Source of the DNA: Erythrobacter sp.
Lineage (GTDB): Bacteria > Pseudomonadota > Alphaproteobacteria > Sphingomonadales > Sphingomonadaceae
Length of the DNA: 64,000 nt
Direction: 5' to 3'
NCBI GenBank assembly: GCA_024642335.1
Contig: JAHEBH010000004.1
Span: 42,780-106,779, forward strand
In this document: positions 1 to 9,071 of the stretch, piece after piece
How positions within the stretch are numbered: the first letter of the stretch is position 1
Layout of the letters: every line of letters starts with the position of its first letter
The notes under the pieces: model-generated
What the model was told of the DNA's origin: nothing
The model's database searches: none
Seen by the model: the letters and a program-made list of their open reading frames with translations, nothing else
Position numbers and translations under genes: made by a program

Positions 1-365
1 CCGATGGCGCCGTATTGCGGCTCGAGAGCGTGCAGAACGCGCATGACATGGCCACCGTGGCAGCGAAGGCGATTTGCGGTGAGGGCGAGCCCTATGACGC
101 GCTGCCGTGGTTCTGGTCCAACCAGTACGACATCCGCCTGCAGACTGCGGGCCTAAGCCTTGGTCATGACGATGCGGTCCTGCGCGGCGATCCGGCCGAT
201 CGCAGCTTCTCGGTCGTCTATCTGAAAGACCTGCGCGTGATCGCGGTCGATGCGGTCAATCGCACCAAGGATTATGTGCAGGGGCAGAAGCTGGTGAAGG
301 CGCGCACCATCGTGGACCCTGAGGCACTGCGAGATGCCGAAGTCCCGCTCAAGGATTTCCTCTGA
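1..365 (+). CDS. Ferredoxin/rubredoxin reductase, C-terminal part (5' truncated by window edge)
   Basis: The frame is already open at base 3 and stops with TGA at 363-365, so only the last ~120 residues are present. The visible part has the stretch [18 protein letters not shown], typical of the C-terminal domain of FAD-dependent ferredoxin or rubredoxin reductases that pass NAD(P)H electrons to a [2Fe-2S] ferredoxin serving P450s or ring-hydroxylating oxygenases. The preceding helix ([12 protein letters not shown]) fits the end of the FAD domain. The 3' end overlaps the convergent queG by 17 bases. It is a plausible electron donor for the P450 at 18277-19458, but this is inference. Confidence 0.88.
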   Translation, partial: DGAVLRLESVQNAHDMATVAAKAICGEGEPYDALPWFWSNQYDIRLQTAGLSLGHDDAVLRGDPADRSFSVVYLKDLRVIAVDAVNRTKDYVQGQKLVKARTIVDPEALRDAEVPLKDFL

Positions 366-1422
366 GCCTGCTGAGTGCCCATCGGGCGCTTTCTGCTACC
401 ACATCGTCTGCATCCTGAAGCAGTGCCTCGACTGCTGGCAGAAGCGCCGGATTGCCGCTGTTGCCGGCTGCAATCAGGCAGTTGCGGACAAAGCGGTTGC
501 GCCCCACCCGCTTGACCGGGGAGCCGGAGAACTTCTGCCGGAAGGCGGCATCATCCAGCGCCAGAAGCTCCGCAAGATCGGGTGCGATCAGCTCCCCGCG
601 CGGAGCAAGCGCGCGGTGGCGGGCGGCGGTATCGGCGAATTTGTTCCACGGGCAGACGGCGAGGCAATCATCGCAGCCGTAGATACGGTTGCCGATCGCC
701 TCACGGAATTCCTCGGGGATCGGCCCGTGATGCTCAATCGTCAAATAGGATATACACTTCCTAGCATCTAACCGATATGGTTCTACAAATGCATCTGTGG
801 GGCAGGCAGCCTGGCAAGCGGTGCAGGACCCGCAGCGATCATCGTGCTCCACATCGGGCGCGAAAGGCAGCGTGGTATAGATCGCTCCCAGGAACAGCCA
901 GCTGCCATGTTCGCGACTTACCAGGTTGGTATGCTTGCCCTGCCACCCTATGCCTGCCGCCTGTCCCAACGGCTTTTCCATCACCGGCGCGGTATCGACG
1001 AAGACCTTGAGTTCGACTTCCAGCCCGACTTTGCTCCCCTCCTCCACCAGCCAGCGCGCCAGCGCCTTGAGCGCCTTCTTTACCACGTCGTGATAGTCGC
1101 GCCCCTGCGCATAAACGGAAATACGTGCCTTTTCCGCATCGCCTTCGAGCGCGAGCGGATCGACATCGGGCGCGTAGGACATGCCAAACGCGATCACGCT
1201 CTGCGCCTCGGGCCACATGCTTTGCGGGCCCTGCCGCACATCGGCGCGATCCGCCATCCATTCCATCGATCCGTGAAAGCCCGCATCGATCCATTCGTGC
1301 AGCCGCGCAGCGCGGACCGGGTCATCGGCAGCAGGCGCAAAGCCCACGGCGGCAAAGCCCAGCTCCGCCGCCTTGACGCGCAAGGCGTTCTGAAGTGGAG
1401 CGAGGACCAGCGCCTTAACCAT
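349..1422 (-). CDS. queG: Epoxyqueuosine reductase QueG
   Basis: A 357-aa cytoplasmic enzyme that reduces epoxyqueuosine to queuosine at tRNA position 34, the last step of queuosine synthesis, using cobalamin and two [4Fe-4S] clusters. Residues 197-208 carry [12 protein letters not shown], and further cysteines at 223, 250, 253 and 257 (CDDCLAVCP) complete a second ferredoxin-type cluster set. FVDTAP at 141-146 holds the aspartate expected to be the catalytic acid. Length and start (ATG at 1422) match the family. Its 3' end overlaps the convergent ferredoxin reductase by 17 bases. It is divergent from the ABC transporter genes, with only 44 bases between starts. Confidence 0.95.
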   Translation of the reverse strand: MVKALVLAPLQNALRVKAAELGFAAVGFAPAADDPVRAARLHEWIDAGFHGSMEWMADRADVRQGPQSMWPEAQSVIAFGMSYAPDVDPLALEGDAEKARISVYAQGRDYHDVVKKALKALARWLVEEGSKVGLEVELKVFVDTAPVMEKPLGQAAGIGWQGKHTNLVSREHGSWLFLGAIYTTLPFAPDVEHDDRCGSCTACQAACPTDAFVEPYRLDARKCISYLTIEHHGPIPEEFREAIGNRIYGCDDCLAVCPWNKFADTAARHRALAPRGELIAPDLAELLALDDAAFRQKFSGSPVKRVGRNRFVRNCLIAAGNSGNPALLPAVEALLQDADDVVAESARWALSRLRGNP

Positions 1423-1466
1423 AATCCTGCTTGCTCCCGTTCATGCTTGGCCTGTAACCCGTAGCG

Positions 1467-2429
1467 ATGGACATTGCGACATCCGACATCACGGAACTGG
1501 CGATAGAGGCCCGCGGGCTGGTCAAGCGCTTCGATGAAACACTCGCGGTCGACGGCGTGGACATCAGCGTGCCCAGAGGCTCCATCTACGGCATCCTCGG
1601 CCCCAATGGCGCAGGCAAGACCACCACATTGCGCATGCTGCTGGGGATCATCGATCCCGATTCCGGCACCCGCCGCGTGCTCGGCCACGACAATCCGCAG
1701 GATATTGCCCGCCTGATCGGCTACCTGCCCGAGGAGCGTGGCCTCTACCCGGCAATGAAAGCCTATGAGGCAATTGCCTTCATGGGCGCGTTGCGCGGCT
1801 TGCCGCTGCCGCAGGGACGCGAGCGCGGCAGAAAGCTGATGGAAGACCACGGGCTGGGCCATGCGGTGGACAGGCAGATTCGCAAATTGTCCAAGGGCAT
1901 GGCGCAGATCGTGCAATTGCTGGGCACTCTGGTGCACGACCCGCAGCTGGTGGTGCTGGATGAGCCGTTCTCCGGCCTCGATGCCATCAACCAGGGCAAG
2001 CTCGAAGTGCTGATCCGCTCGCTGGCGGACAGGGGAACCACGGTGATCTTTTCCACCCATGTCATCTCCCATGCCGAACGCCTGTGCGAAAACATCGCCA
2101 TCATCGCAGGCGGGAAGGTTCCCTTTGCCGGACGCGTGGACGTGGCGCGCGATCGCATTCCCGCGCAGGTGCGGCTGGAAACCAGCGCCAGCGAGGGGCC
2201 GTGGCGCCATGCCCTTCCGCCGGACACGCGCCGAATCGGCCAGTTCTGGAATTTTCCCCTGCCCGAAAGCGGGATTGAACCACTGCTGCGCGCCCTGATC
2301 GATGGCGATGCCGGGATTTTGTCGCTCTCGATCGAGCGCGCCGGACTGCACGATGCCTTTGTCGCCATTGCCGGCGAAGCGGCTGCGGCAGAACTGGCCA
2401 AGAACACACCGAGCGAGGAGGCGGCATGA
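1467..2429 (+). CDS. ABC transporter ATP-binding protein (NatA-like)
   Basis: A 320-aa ATPase subunit of an ABC-2 type exporter. Walker A GPNGAGKTT lies at residues 45-53, Walker B LVVLDEP at 161-167, and the switch histidine at 198. The signature motif is degenerate, LSKGM at 141-145 instead of LSGGQ; LSKGM/LSKGN variants are common in NatA-type exporters. A C-terminal extension of about 100 residues follows the ATPase core, as in DUF4162-bearing members. The stop overlaps the start of the permease by four bases (ATGA), so the two are a translationally coupled pair. The substrate is unknown; Na+ or a drug are possibilities only by family analogy. Confidence 0.9.
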   Translation: MDIATSDITELAIEARGLVKRFDETLAVDGVDISVPRGSIYGILGPNGAGKTTTLRMLLGIIDPDSGTRRVLGHDNPQDIARLIGYLPEERGLYPAMKAYEAIAFMGALRGLPLPQGRERGRKLMEDHGLGHAVDRQIRKLSKGMAQIVQLLGTLVHDPQLVVLDEPFSGLDAINQGKLEVLIRSLADRGTTVIFSTHVISHAERLCENIAIIAGGKVPFAGRVDVARDRIPAQVRLETSASEGPWRHALPPDTRRIGQFWNFPLPESGIEPLLRALIDGDAGILSLSIERAGLHDAFVAIAGEAAAAELAKNTPSEEAA

Positions 2430-3673
2430 GCATGGGCACGCAGGCGGGCCGCCTTTCGCTGTGGCATGCAGCATTCGTCATCGCGCGGCGCGATTTCACC
2501 GCAATATTGTTCAGCCGTGCCTTCATCTTCTTCCTGCTCGGCCCGCTCTTTCCGCTGGGCGTTGCCGCGCTGGCAGGCGGGATCGGCGCGCAGATCCAGT
2601 CCGAAGCACTGGCTGCCGATGTCGGCATCGCCATGCAGGCAGAGGACACCGATGCCTTCATTCAGGCACGAGACGGACTGGCGGCGCAGGTCGGCCCAGC
2701 GATTCCGCCAGTCGTGGTACTGGAAAGGCTTGAGCCCGGAGAAATCTTTGACGCGCAGGACGTGCTGGAAGGCGGCGAAGGCCGGATCGCGGCAGTGGTC
2801 ACAGGCACGCTGGCGGCACCCGAACTGACCGCCCCGCAAGGCAATCTTGCGCGCTGGAGCGGGACGATAGCGCTGATCTCCGCCACTGCGCAGCGCGGCG
2901 AGGCGGCGACCTATCCGCACGTAGCGACCCATTCGGTTTCGACCAGCGGGGCGAGCGAAAACCGCGGCCGATACCAGACCGCGCAGGGCGGGCAGATATT
3001 GCTGTTCCTGCTGATCATGCTGCTGGCGAGCATGGTGCTGTCCAACCTCGTCGAGGAGAAGGGCAACAAGATTATCGAGATCCTCGCTGCTGCCGTGCCG
3101 ATGAACGCCGTCTTCATGGGCAAGCTTTTGGCCATGCTGGGCATTTCCATTTTCGGGATCATGGTGTGGGGATCGGTCGGAACCGGCCTGCTGGCGCTGG
3201 GCGAACGCTCGCTATCAGAATTCGCCAACCCGGGCGTGGGTTGGCCGATGTTCTTTGCGCTGGGAGCCATCTATTTCGCCATGGGCTATTTGCTGCTCGG
3301 CTCGATATTCCTGACGATTGGCTCGATGGCACCAACGGTGCGCGATGTGCAGACCATGGCCATGCCTGTGACCATGGCGCAGGTGGTGGTCTTCTTCCTG
3401 GCAAATATGGCTGTAACCAGAATGGGGACATGGATCGAATATGCAGGCATCATGTTCCCGCTCAGCTCCCCCTTTGTCATGGTTGCGCGCGGAGCAATGG
3501 ATGAGGCCTTGTGGCCGCATCTGCTCGCCATCGCCTGGCAGATTGTCTGCGTGGTGATCTTCGTGCGCGTCGGGTCGTCTCTGTTCCGCCGGAAAGTGAT
3601 GAAGTCCGGCCCGCAAACGACAAGGAGGAAGGGGCTCGCGTTGTTCAGGATCGGTTCGAAAACTACCGGATAG
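2426..3673 (+). CDS. ABC-2 type permease (NatB-like)
   Basis: A 415-aa inner-membrane permease partner of the preceding ATPase. It has one N-terminal membrane segment (about residues 28-50), then a soluble extracytoplasmic domain of about 140 residues. A cluster of about five to six segments follows, beginning with ILLFLLIMLLASMVL and ending before the basic tail. This one-loop-five layout and the VEEKGNKIIEILAAAVP helix after the first C-terminal segment are typical of the NatB/YhaP group. The start overlaps the ATPase stop by four bases. The substrate cannot be deduced. Confidence 0.88.
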   Translation: MSMGTQAGRLSLWHAAFVIARRDFTAILFSRAFIFFLLGPLFPLGVAALAGGIGAQIQSEALAADVGIAMQAEDTDAFIQARDGLAAQVGPAIPPVVVLERLEPGEIFDAQDVLEGGEGRIAAVVTGTLAAPELTAPQGNLARWSGTIALISATAQRGEAATYPHVATHSVSTSGASENRGRYQTAQGGQILLFLLIMLLASMVLSNLVEEKGNKIIEILAAAVPMNAVFMGKLLAMLGISIFGIMVWGSVGTGLLALGERSLSEFANPGVGWPMFFALGAIYFAMGYLLLGSIFLTIGSMAPTVRDVQTMAMPVTMAQVVVFFLANMAVTRMGTWIEYAGIMFPLSSPFVMVARGAMDEALWPHLLAIAWQIVCVVIFVRVGSSLFRRKVMKSGPQTTRRKGLALFRIGSKTTG

Positions 3674-3682
3674 GAAGGCCAA

Positions 3683-4198
3683 ATGACTCTGCCAGAAAGC
3701 GACATTCGCTTACTCGACCGCCGCAAGGCCCTGCTCTGGCTGGGCGCGGGCGTGGCAATGCCTGCCATTACTGCATGCGGATCCCCTGCAAGCGCGCAAC
3801 AGACCTATCGCTACAATTATTCCGAAGCCGAATGGCGCCGCCGCCTGACGCCGGAGGAATTCCGTATCCTTCGCGAGGCGGGGACGGAAAGGTCCTTCAC
3901 CTCCCCGCTCAATGACGAAAAGCGTGCAGGCACTTTCGTTTGCGCGGGGTGTGCGAACCGCCTTTATTCCTCGCAGACGAAGTATGACAGCCGCACCGGA
4001 TGGCCCAGTTTCTGGCAGCCGATCGATCAGGGTGCGGTGAGCTATTCGACCGATTACAAGCTCGGCTACCCGCGCCGCGAAGTGCATTGCGCCGATTGTG
4101 GCGGGCACCTGGGGCATGTGTTCAACGATGGCCCCCCGCCCACCGGCAAGCGTCACTGCATCAACGGCATCGCGCTCGATTTCGTCCCCGCCGCCTAG
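3683..4198 (+). CDS. msrB: Peptide-methionine (R)-S-oxide reductase, exported lipoprotein form
   Basis: A 171-aa enzyme that reduces methionine-R-sulfoxide in proteins. The MsrB core carries zinc cysteines 87, 90, 136 and 139 and catalytic Cys159 in RHCINGIALDF. The N-terminus is unusual. A twin-arginine-like DRRKALLWLG (residues 12-21) is followed by a hydrophobic stretch and a lipobox-like AITAC (28-32), which suggests Tat export and lipid anchoring in the envelope. No cysteine outside the zinc site, lipobox and active site is present, so it looks like a one-Cys MsrB. It follows the ABC permease by 9 bases, and its stop overlaps the convergent membrane protein by four bases. Confidence 0.93.
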   Translation: MTLPESDIRLLDRRKALLWLGAGVAMPAITACGSPASAQQTYRYNYSEAEWRRRLTPEEFRILREAGTERSFTSPLNDEKRAGTFVCAGCANRLYSSQTKYDSRTGWPSFWQPIDQGAVSYSTDYKLGYPRREVHCADCGGHLGHVFNDGPPPTGKRHCINGIALDFVPAA

Positions 4199-5943
4199 CG
4201 GACCCGATAGACGCGCAGCGGCGCTGCGCTGAAACCCTCGACCGGTTCCAGCCATTCAGTCACTTCACCCACGGCGATCGCATCGGCGAAATTGCCCTCA
4301 CCGGCGCTGCGGTAATGCGCAATATCGGCATTGGACGTGCAGGCGACGACGTAATCGGCCCCGGTGGAACGGACGATCTCCTGCGCTGCATCGACGCTGC
4401 CGATGTTCGCGGCGATCACCTGGGCCATGCGCTGCTGGTTGCGGTGATAATTGGCGGCGACAACCGCATGACCGGTCTTGGCGAGTATTTCCGGCCCGCT
4501 GTCCAGAGGGGCGAAGAGAAGGCCGGACGGGAGGCTTGCGAGCTGCGCGAAGTCGCATTCCTCCGCTTCCAGAGGCGTGACTTGCAGCACCGCCTCCGGC
4601 GCAATCGGAGACAGCGGATCGAGCGGTTTCAAGGCCCCCGACACAAAGCTCGGCGTGGCAAGAAGGAAGCAGGCGAGCGTGGCGATGATGCGCGGCGCGG
4701 AGGCTTGCACGGCGCGCGCTTTGGGCAGGTAATGCGCCAGCAGGGCCGCCGCGAAGGGCACGGCGAGCAATTGCGCCACGATCGCCTCGCGCATCAGGAC
4801 GAGCGAATAGAGGCAGGCGCACAGGGTCAGGCCGGCATAGAGCAGCCAGGCTCGCGCGCCTTCCTCTGCCGCAAGGGCGACATGCCTTCGCGGCCAACAG
4901 GCAGCAAGCACCAGCAACGGCGTCCACAGCAGCATGGCCATGACCGAGAATGGTTGTTGCCAGATCGGCAGGCCCTCGGTGATCTGCCCATGCCAATACT
5001 GCAGGATGAGCGGATCGAGCTCCCCGAACGGATCGGCGGCACAGCTCCCCAGTGCGAAATAGGCGACGGGCGCGCTGATGGCGGCGATCACCACCAGTCC
5101 GCCCCACCGGCCCGCAGCGCGATCCTGTCGCGGCAAGGCGGGCAAAGCCCAGGCGATGACAGCCGCTGCCGCAAAAGCCGCCATATGGCCGGGCAGCAGT
5201 ATGTCGCAGTATGGCAGGGCAAATGAGCCAAGAGGCCGCGTCGCCAAAGACAGGGCAGGAGCGGCCATCGCGAGCGCGGTCAGGAACACTGCCAGCCGGC
5301 GATCGTCCCACAACCAATAGGCAAGACCGTAAAGCCCCGCAAAGGCTGCAACCATCGGCAGTCCTTCAAGCGAGATCGCCACCCATGCAGCCGCCAGCAG
5401 GCCGCACAATGCCGCACCCGCGCGCCCCGGCCTAAGCATCAGTGCAGCAGCGACCAGCCCCAGCACCGCCTGCGGCGCATGGTGATCGATGCGGAAGGGC
5501 ATGAAACTGCCGGTCAGCAGGGGAAAGAGCGGCAGGATGACAAGGCCGAGACCAATGCCGAGCGGCGGCAAGTCCAGCCGCAGCAGGATCGACCTCAGCG
5601 CAAAGAGCGCACCCAGCAGGTAGAGCAGCGGAACGGCGAACAATGCCGCGGTCTCGCCCGCCAGCAGTGCCAGAAGCGCCAGCGGAATATCGACCAGACG
5701 CGACCAGTGCATGCTCGCGCCAGCAGGCGGATCGACGCGATATTGCGTGACATCCCACCAGCCCTGCCCGGCCAAGAGGTCGCGCACTTGCAGCAGGCGC
5801 ATGTAGTCATCGGGGCCGTCCGGCTCGAAACCCGCCAAAATCTGGTATGCCAGAGCGAGCAGGCAGCAGAACCCCCACACCGCCCAGACGGCATCAGGGC
5901 GGGTCACAAAACGGTTCCAGTCAAAGGGGTTGGCTGTGGTCAT
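4195..5943 (-). CDS. Polytopic GT-C-like membrane protein (STT3/ArnT-like)
   Basis: A 582-aa integral membrane protein with about ten to twelve hydrophobic segments and a C-terminal soluble domain of about 150 residues. The first periplasmic loop has an acidic motif PDDYMR (44-49) followed by QVRDLLAGQGWWD and MHWSR (78-82). This arrangement is seen in a conserved proteobacterial GT-C-like family distantly related to oligosaccharyltransferase STT3 and lipid-linked sugar transferases, where acidic residues in this loop bind metal. It is the last gene of a minus-strand operon, 9 bases after the gtrA-like gene. A glycosyltransferase role using a polyprenyl-phosphate sugar is inference; acceptor and sugar are unknown. 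Confidence 0.72.
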   Translation of the reverse strand: MTTANPFDWNRFVTRPDAVWAVWGFCCLLALAYQILAGFEPDGPDDYMRLLQVRDLLAGQGWWDVTQYRVDPPAGASMHWSRLVDIPLALLALLAGETAALFAVPLLYLLGALFALRSILLRLDLPPLGIGLGLVILPLFPLLTGSFMPFRIDHHAPQAVLGLVAAALMLRPGRAGAALCGLLAAAWVAISLEGLPMVAAFAGLYGLAYWLWDDRRLAVFLTALAMAAPALSLATRPLGSFALPYCDILLPGHMAAFAAAAVIAWALPALPRQDRAAGRWGGLVVIAAISAPVAYFALGSCAADPFGELDPLILQYWHGQITEGLPIWQQPFSVMAMLLWTPLLVLAACWPRRHVALAAEEGARAWLLYAGLTLCACLYSLVLMREAIVAQLLAVPFAAALLAHYLPKARAVQASAPRIIATLACFLLATPSFVSGALKPLDPLSPIAPEAVLQVTPLEAEECDFAQLASLPSGLLFAPLDSGPEILAKTGHAVVAANYHRNQQRMAQVIAANIGSVDAAQEIVRSTGADYVVACTSNADIAHYRSAGEGNFADAIAVGEVTEWLEPVEGFSAAPLRVYRVR

Positions 5944-5952
5944 CGGCCCGCC

Positions 5953-6354
5953 TTAGCGGAAAACGACCTTGCTGCGCAGCACCCAGGTTGCGGCAAAGCT
6001 CACGGCAACGGCAACCAGCTTGGCCAGGCGCGGATCGAATCCCGACCCATCGCCCGCCCAGACGATTGCAGTGGTCAGTCCGAGTCCGACCAGCGCCGAA
6101 ATGACAAACAGCGCCTTTTGCCGCGTCCGTTCCAGTCCGCGCTCCGCCACATTGCCGACAAAGACCGCGCGGCTGGACATCAGCCAGTGGGCAATGATCC
6201 CGGCACAATAGGCAATCGCGCTTGCCCCTGCCGCCCACATTCCGGCGGACAGAAGGGCAAGGAAGCATCCCATGTCCACAGCCAGCGCGCCCACGCTCGC
6301 CAGCAAATAGCGGATGAAGCGGATATCGCGCAGGCGGAGGAGGATGGCCGACAT
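5953..6354 (-). CDS. GtrA family membrane protein
   Basis: A 133-aa protein with four predicted membrane helices (roughly residues 15-37, 41-60, 83-102 and 110-128) and the GtrA pattern FIRYLLASVGALAVDMGCF. GtrA proteins are thought to flip or handle polyprenyl-phosphate-linked sugars for surface glycosylation. It sits 5 bases after the FAD oxidoreductase and 9 bases before the GT-C-like protein, so the three probably form one transcript. This supports a role in supplying lipid-linked sugar on the periplasmic side. Confidence 0.85.
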   Translation of the reverse strand: MSAILLRLRDIRFIRYLLASVGALAVDMGCFLALLSAGMWAAGASAIAYCAGIIAHWLMSSRAVFVGNVAERGLERTRQKALFVISALVGLGLTTAIVWAGDGSGFDPRLAKLVAVAVSFAATWVLRSKVVFR

Positions 6355-6359
6355 ATTCG

Positions 6360-7943
6360 TCAGGCGGCGCGCTTGTCGTTGCCGGAAACGCGTTCCGGTA
6401 CGTCGCGGACGGAACCAAGCGCAGCGGCCTGGTCTTCGGTCAGTTCGCCGCGGGCGGGCAGGACCTTCTCGTCACCTTCGTCGCCAGCCTCATGGTATTC
6501 GGCATCCTCGTTGACGCACCAGGTGTCGTAAATGCGTGTCCCGGCGATGATGTTCTCGACCGTCAGCATGGCGGTCATCATCGCGTGGTCCTGGTTGTTG
6601 TAGCGGTGCATGCCGTTGCGGCCAACGAGGTGCAGCGTTGGGAATTTCTCCTCCAGCTCGCGGCGCATGGCATCGACATTGGCAGCGTAGTCCTCATCAT
6701 AGACGGGATAGGCCTTTTCCTGCCGCACCACTGCGCCGCCGACCACGTCTTGCGGATCGCACAGGCCGAGGATTGCCATTTCGCGCTTGGCCTGTTCGAC
6801 AAGGTCCTCATCGGATGAAGACCACAAGCCGTCGCCTTCGAAGCAGAAATATTCGAGGCCGACGCAGGCAATGTCCTGATCGGGCACCATTTCGGGTGAC
6901 CAGCTGCGGAAGTTCTGCACACGGCCGACCTGCACCTTGCTGTCATGGATATAGATCCAGTTGTCGGGGAAAAGATCCTCCGACTTGATCATCAGCGCCA
7001 CCGTCAGGAAGTCACGATATTTGAGCTTCTTGGCATTGAGCGTGGTTGCCGGCAACGGATGCAGACGGGCACCCAGTTCGCGCATGGGAGCAGAGCTGAT
7101 GGCATGCGCGGCCTTGATAGTCACATCGCCATGCGGGCCGTTTGCCGTCAGACGCCAGCCGCCTTCGCCATCGCTGGCCAATTGCTTCAGCGCGTGGCCC
7201 ATGAGCATCTGGCCTTTGCCCGATGCCACGATCCTGTCGCGCGCCGCTTCCCACATCATGCCGGGGCCAAGGCGCGGGTAGCGGAAAGTTTCGAGCAGGG
7301 TCTTCACCTTGCCGTCATTCGGGCGCTTGTTGAGGCCGAGCGAGCGTTTCAGCCCGTCGGTCACCGCACCCCAGAGCGAGAGGCCCTTGATGCGCTGCGC
7401 GGCCCAGTCCGCGCTCATCTCGTCACAGGGCATCCCCCACACCTTCTCGGTATAGGTCTTGAAGAAGATCGAGTAGAGCTTCCGGCCGAACTGGTTGGTG
7501 GTCCAGTCCTCGAAACTCTTCACTTCGGCAATCGGGAAGAGCTTGTAGCGCAGGTAGGAGAGCATGCAGGCCGTCGAGCGCAGGATGCCCAGGTTGCTCA
7601 ACGCCTCGAATGCGCGCAGCGGGTAGGAGTAGAACTTGCCCTCGTAATAGATGCGGCTCATCCTTGGGCGCTGGATGAAATCATCGGGCAGGATCTCGTT
7701 CCACAGGTCGACAACCTGCTGGCTTTTCGAGAAGAAGCGGTGGCCGCCGATATCGAAGCGATAGCCTTCGTGCTCGACCGTGCGACTGATGCCGCCGACA
7801 TAGGTGGCATCTTTCTCGATGATCGCCACCGACTTGCCCGCCTTGGTGAGAAGGTATCCGGCAGTCAGGCCCGCTGGCCCGGCTCCGATAATGGCCGCAT
7901 CGACGCTGATCTGCCCGGCAGTGCTGTGGACACTGTTGTTCAT
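6360..7943 (-). CDS. FAD-dependent oxidoreductase related to UDP-galactopyranose mutase/protoporphyrinogen-oxidase group
   Basis: A 527-aa cytoplasmic flavoprotein. The N-terminal Rossmann motif GAGPAGLTAGYLL begins at residue 20 and is followed by an FAD ribose-binding acidic residue in IIEKDATYVGG. GGHRFFSKS and TEKVWGMPCDEM are hallmarks of the amine-oxidase-like flavoproteins found beside glycosyltransferase and GtrA genes. C-terminal LVGRNGMHRYNNQDHAM resembles the UDP-galactopyranose mutase FAD-binding end. It is the first gene of the minus-strand operon with gtrA-like and GT-C-like genes. It may convert a nucleotide- or lipid-linked sugar before transfer; the exact reaction is unknown. 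Confidence 0.75.
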   Translation of the reverse strand: MNNSVHSTAGQISVDAAIIGAGPAGLTAGYLLTKAGKSVAIIEKDATYVGGISRTVEHEGYRFDIGGHRFFSKSQQVVDLWNEILPDDFIQRPRMSRIYYEGKFYSYPLRAFEALSNLGILRSTACMLSYLRYKLFPIAEVKSFEDWTTNQFGRKLYSIFFKTYTEKVWGMPCDEMSADWAAQRIKGLSLWGAVTDGLKRSLGLNKRPNDGKVKTLLETFRYPRLGPGMMWEAARDRIVASGKGQMLMGHALKQLASDGEGGWRLTANGPHGDVTIKAAHAISSAPMRELGARLHPLPATTLNAKKLKYRDFLTVALMIKSEDLFPDNWIYIHDSKVQVGRVQNFRSWSPEMVPDQDIACVGLEYFCFEGDGLWSSSDEDLVEQAKREMAILGLCDPQDVVGGAVVRQEKAYPVYDEDYAANVDAMRRELEEKFPTLHLVGRNGMHRYNNQDHAMMTAMLTVENIIAGTRIYDTWCVNEDAEYHEAGDEGDEKVLPARGELTEDQAAALGSVRDVPERVSGNDKRAA

Positions 7944-7987
7944 GCTCGCCCCTGATCTTGTTCCTGATCGGGAGTGAAGGAAAATGG

Positions 7988-8635
7988 TTAAGAGGCCGTT
8001 ACCACCTCAACGGTATCCTGCTGCATATTGGCGATAATTCGGGCAAGATCGCCGAACTGGAACGTATCTTCGAATACCAGGCCAAACAGCTCGCCGCGAC
8101 GCCACCGGACCTTGGCGCTCACCTGTCGCAGCCCGTCGGCCGAAAGCTGAACGCGCTGGTCGATCGCAAATCGGTGCTTGCTGGTGACCTGCGCGCCTTG
8201 TTGCGAGATATTCCTGATGCGCACGCACGCCTGTTCCGAAAGTGTGGAAAGCAAGGCTCCAATATCCAGATTGATGCGGATCGGACGCTTGGCGAAGCGG
8301 CTGGGGCATTCGATGATGCGTGCGATATTGGCTTCCTGAGCGAACTGCAGGCCGGCGCGGTCTTCCTCCTGCCAGACAATTTTCGCCTCGTGCTGGTCGC
8401 CATTCTGCAGCTCCAGCATCATCTGGCCGCATTCCGGAAGCGCATGGAACAGGCGCACATTGACACCTGTTTCCGAGGCATCGCGGATCACGCACATATA
8501 TTCGCCCGCCGGCCCGACGAGCTTTGCGGCACGTATCAACAAGGTATAGCGTTGCGCGCCACGATGCTCGTGGTCCGATTCCAGGCTCGCTACCAAGCCA
8601 AGCACATCCGTGTCGCGCTGCAAGGCCTCGGCCAT
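7988..8635 (-). CDS. Tandem PilZ-domain protein
   Basis: A 215-aa protein with two PilZ-type domains. The first has RGAQR followed by RDASETG, and the second has RFAKR followed by NISQQG. Both therefore keep the RxxxR and (D/N)xSxxG elements that bind cyclic di-GMP. The ATG at 8635 is chosen over an in-frame ATG at 8689 because GGAGG lies 4 bases upstream of it. No membrane segment or effector domain is visible, so it probably acts as a receptor or adaptor. It lies 44 bases upstream of, and on the same strand as, the sugar oxidoreductase operon, which might link c-di-GMP to surface glycosylation; that is inference. Confidence 0.85.
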   Translation of the reverse strand: MAEALQRDTDVLGLVASLESDHEHRGAQRYTLLIRAAKLVGPAGEYMCVIRDASETGVNVRLFHALPECGQMMLELQNGDQHEAKIVWQEEDRAGLQFAQEANIARIIECPSRFAKRPIRINLDIGALLSTLSEQACVRIRNISQQGAQVTSKHRFAIDQRVQLSADGLRQVSAKVRWRRGELFGLVFEDTFQFGDLARIIANMQQDTVEVVTAS

Positions 8636-8767
8636 ACAACCTCCATCCTTTGCGGAAAGACGCCGAAGAGCCCCACCGCATTCTTGCATGAGCCACTCTT
8701 AACCTTGTGATGTTTAGGAACCGCTAACGGGGACTTGGGAAGGTCCCTTAGTCGCTCCTGGCCGATC

Positions 8768-8854
8768 TGGTGCGGGCGGCGGGACTCGAACCCGCACGAT
8801 CCGTGGATCAGGGGATTTTAAGTCCCCGGCGTCTACCAATTCCGCCACGCCCGC
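8768..8854 (-). tRNA. tRNA-Leu (anticodon UAA)
   Basis: On the minus strand the sequence folds as a class II tRNA. The 7-bp acceptor is GCGGGCG/CGCCCGC, the anticodon stem GGGGA/TCCCC encloses loop CTTAAAA, giving anticodon UAA, and a long variable arm (TGATCCACGGATCGT) precedes the T arm GCGGG-TTCGAGT-CCCGC. Discriminator A is at 8771 and the CCA end is genome encoded (8768-8770). It reads leucine UUA codons, rare in such a high-GC genome. Confidence 0.97.
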
Positions 8855-9071
8855 ATTCCCCCGCCACGGGCAAGGCACCGCCTCACCCCGCGTTGGCCGG
8901 AATGAAGTCCTTAGCCGCAGCCCATTCCGCTTTCCAGTGGCGCAGGGCGATCCGCGCCAAGCATCAACCGGTTTCTTCAGCCAAGGGCTTCACCCGCAAG
9001 GCAGTGCTGGGTAAGGTTATGCACGGGTATTACAGGGACAGGGGGATGGGCGGCGTCCGTCCGGCAACGAT
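8855..9071. other. Intergenic region between tRNA-Leu and the MarR gene
   Basis: 217 bases between the 5' end of the tRNA-Leu gene and the MarR gene. It must hold the tRNA promoter (minus strand) and the MarR promoter (plus strand). No convincing -35/-10 pair or palindrome was recognised. A 25-codon frame on the minus strand (about 8887-8964) lacks a ribosome binding site and was not called. Confidence 0.5.

Noticed and set aside
1194..2474. A 426-codon minus-strand frame across queG and the ABC ATPase
   Set aside because: It covers two genes with clear catalytic motifs; the translation is low-complexity and Arg/Ala/His-rich.
8887..8964. A 25-codon minus-strand frame between tRNA-Leu and the MarR gene
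   Set aside because: No ribosome binding site, TTG start only, and too short to support without conservation.
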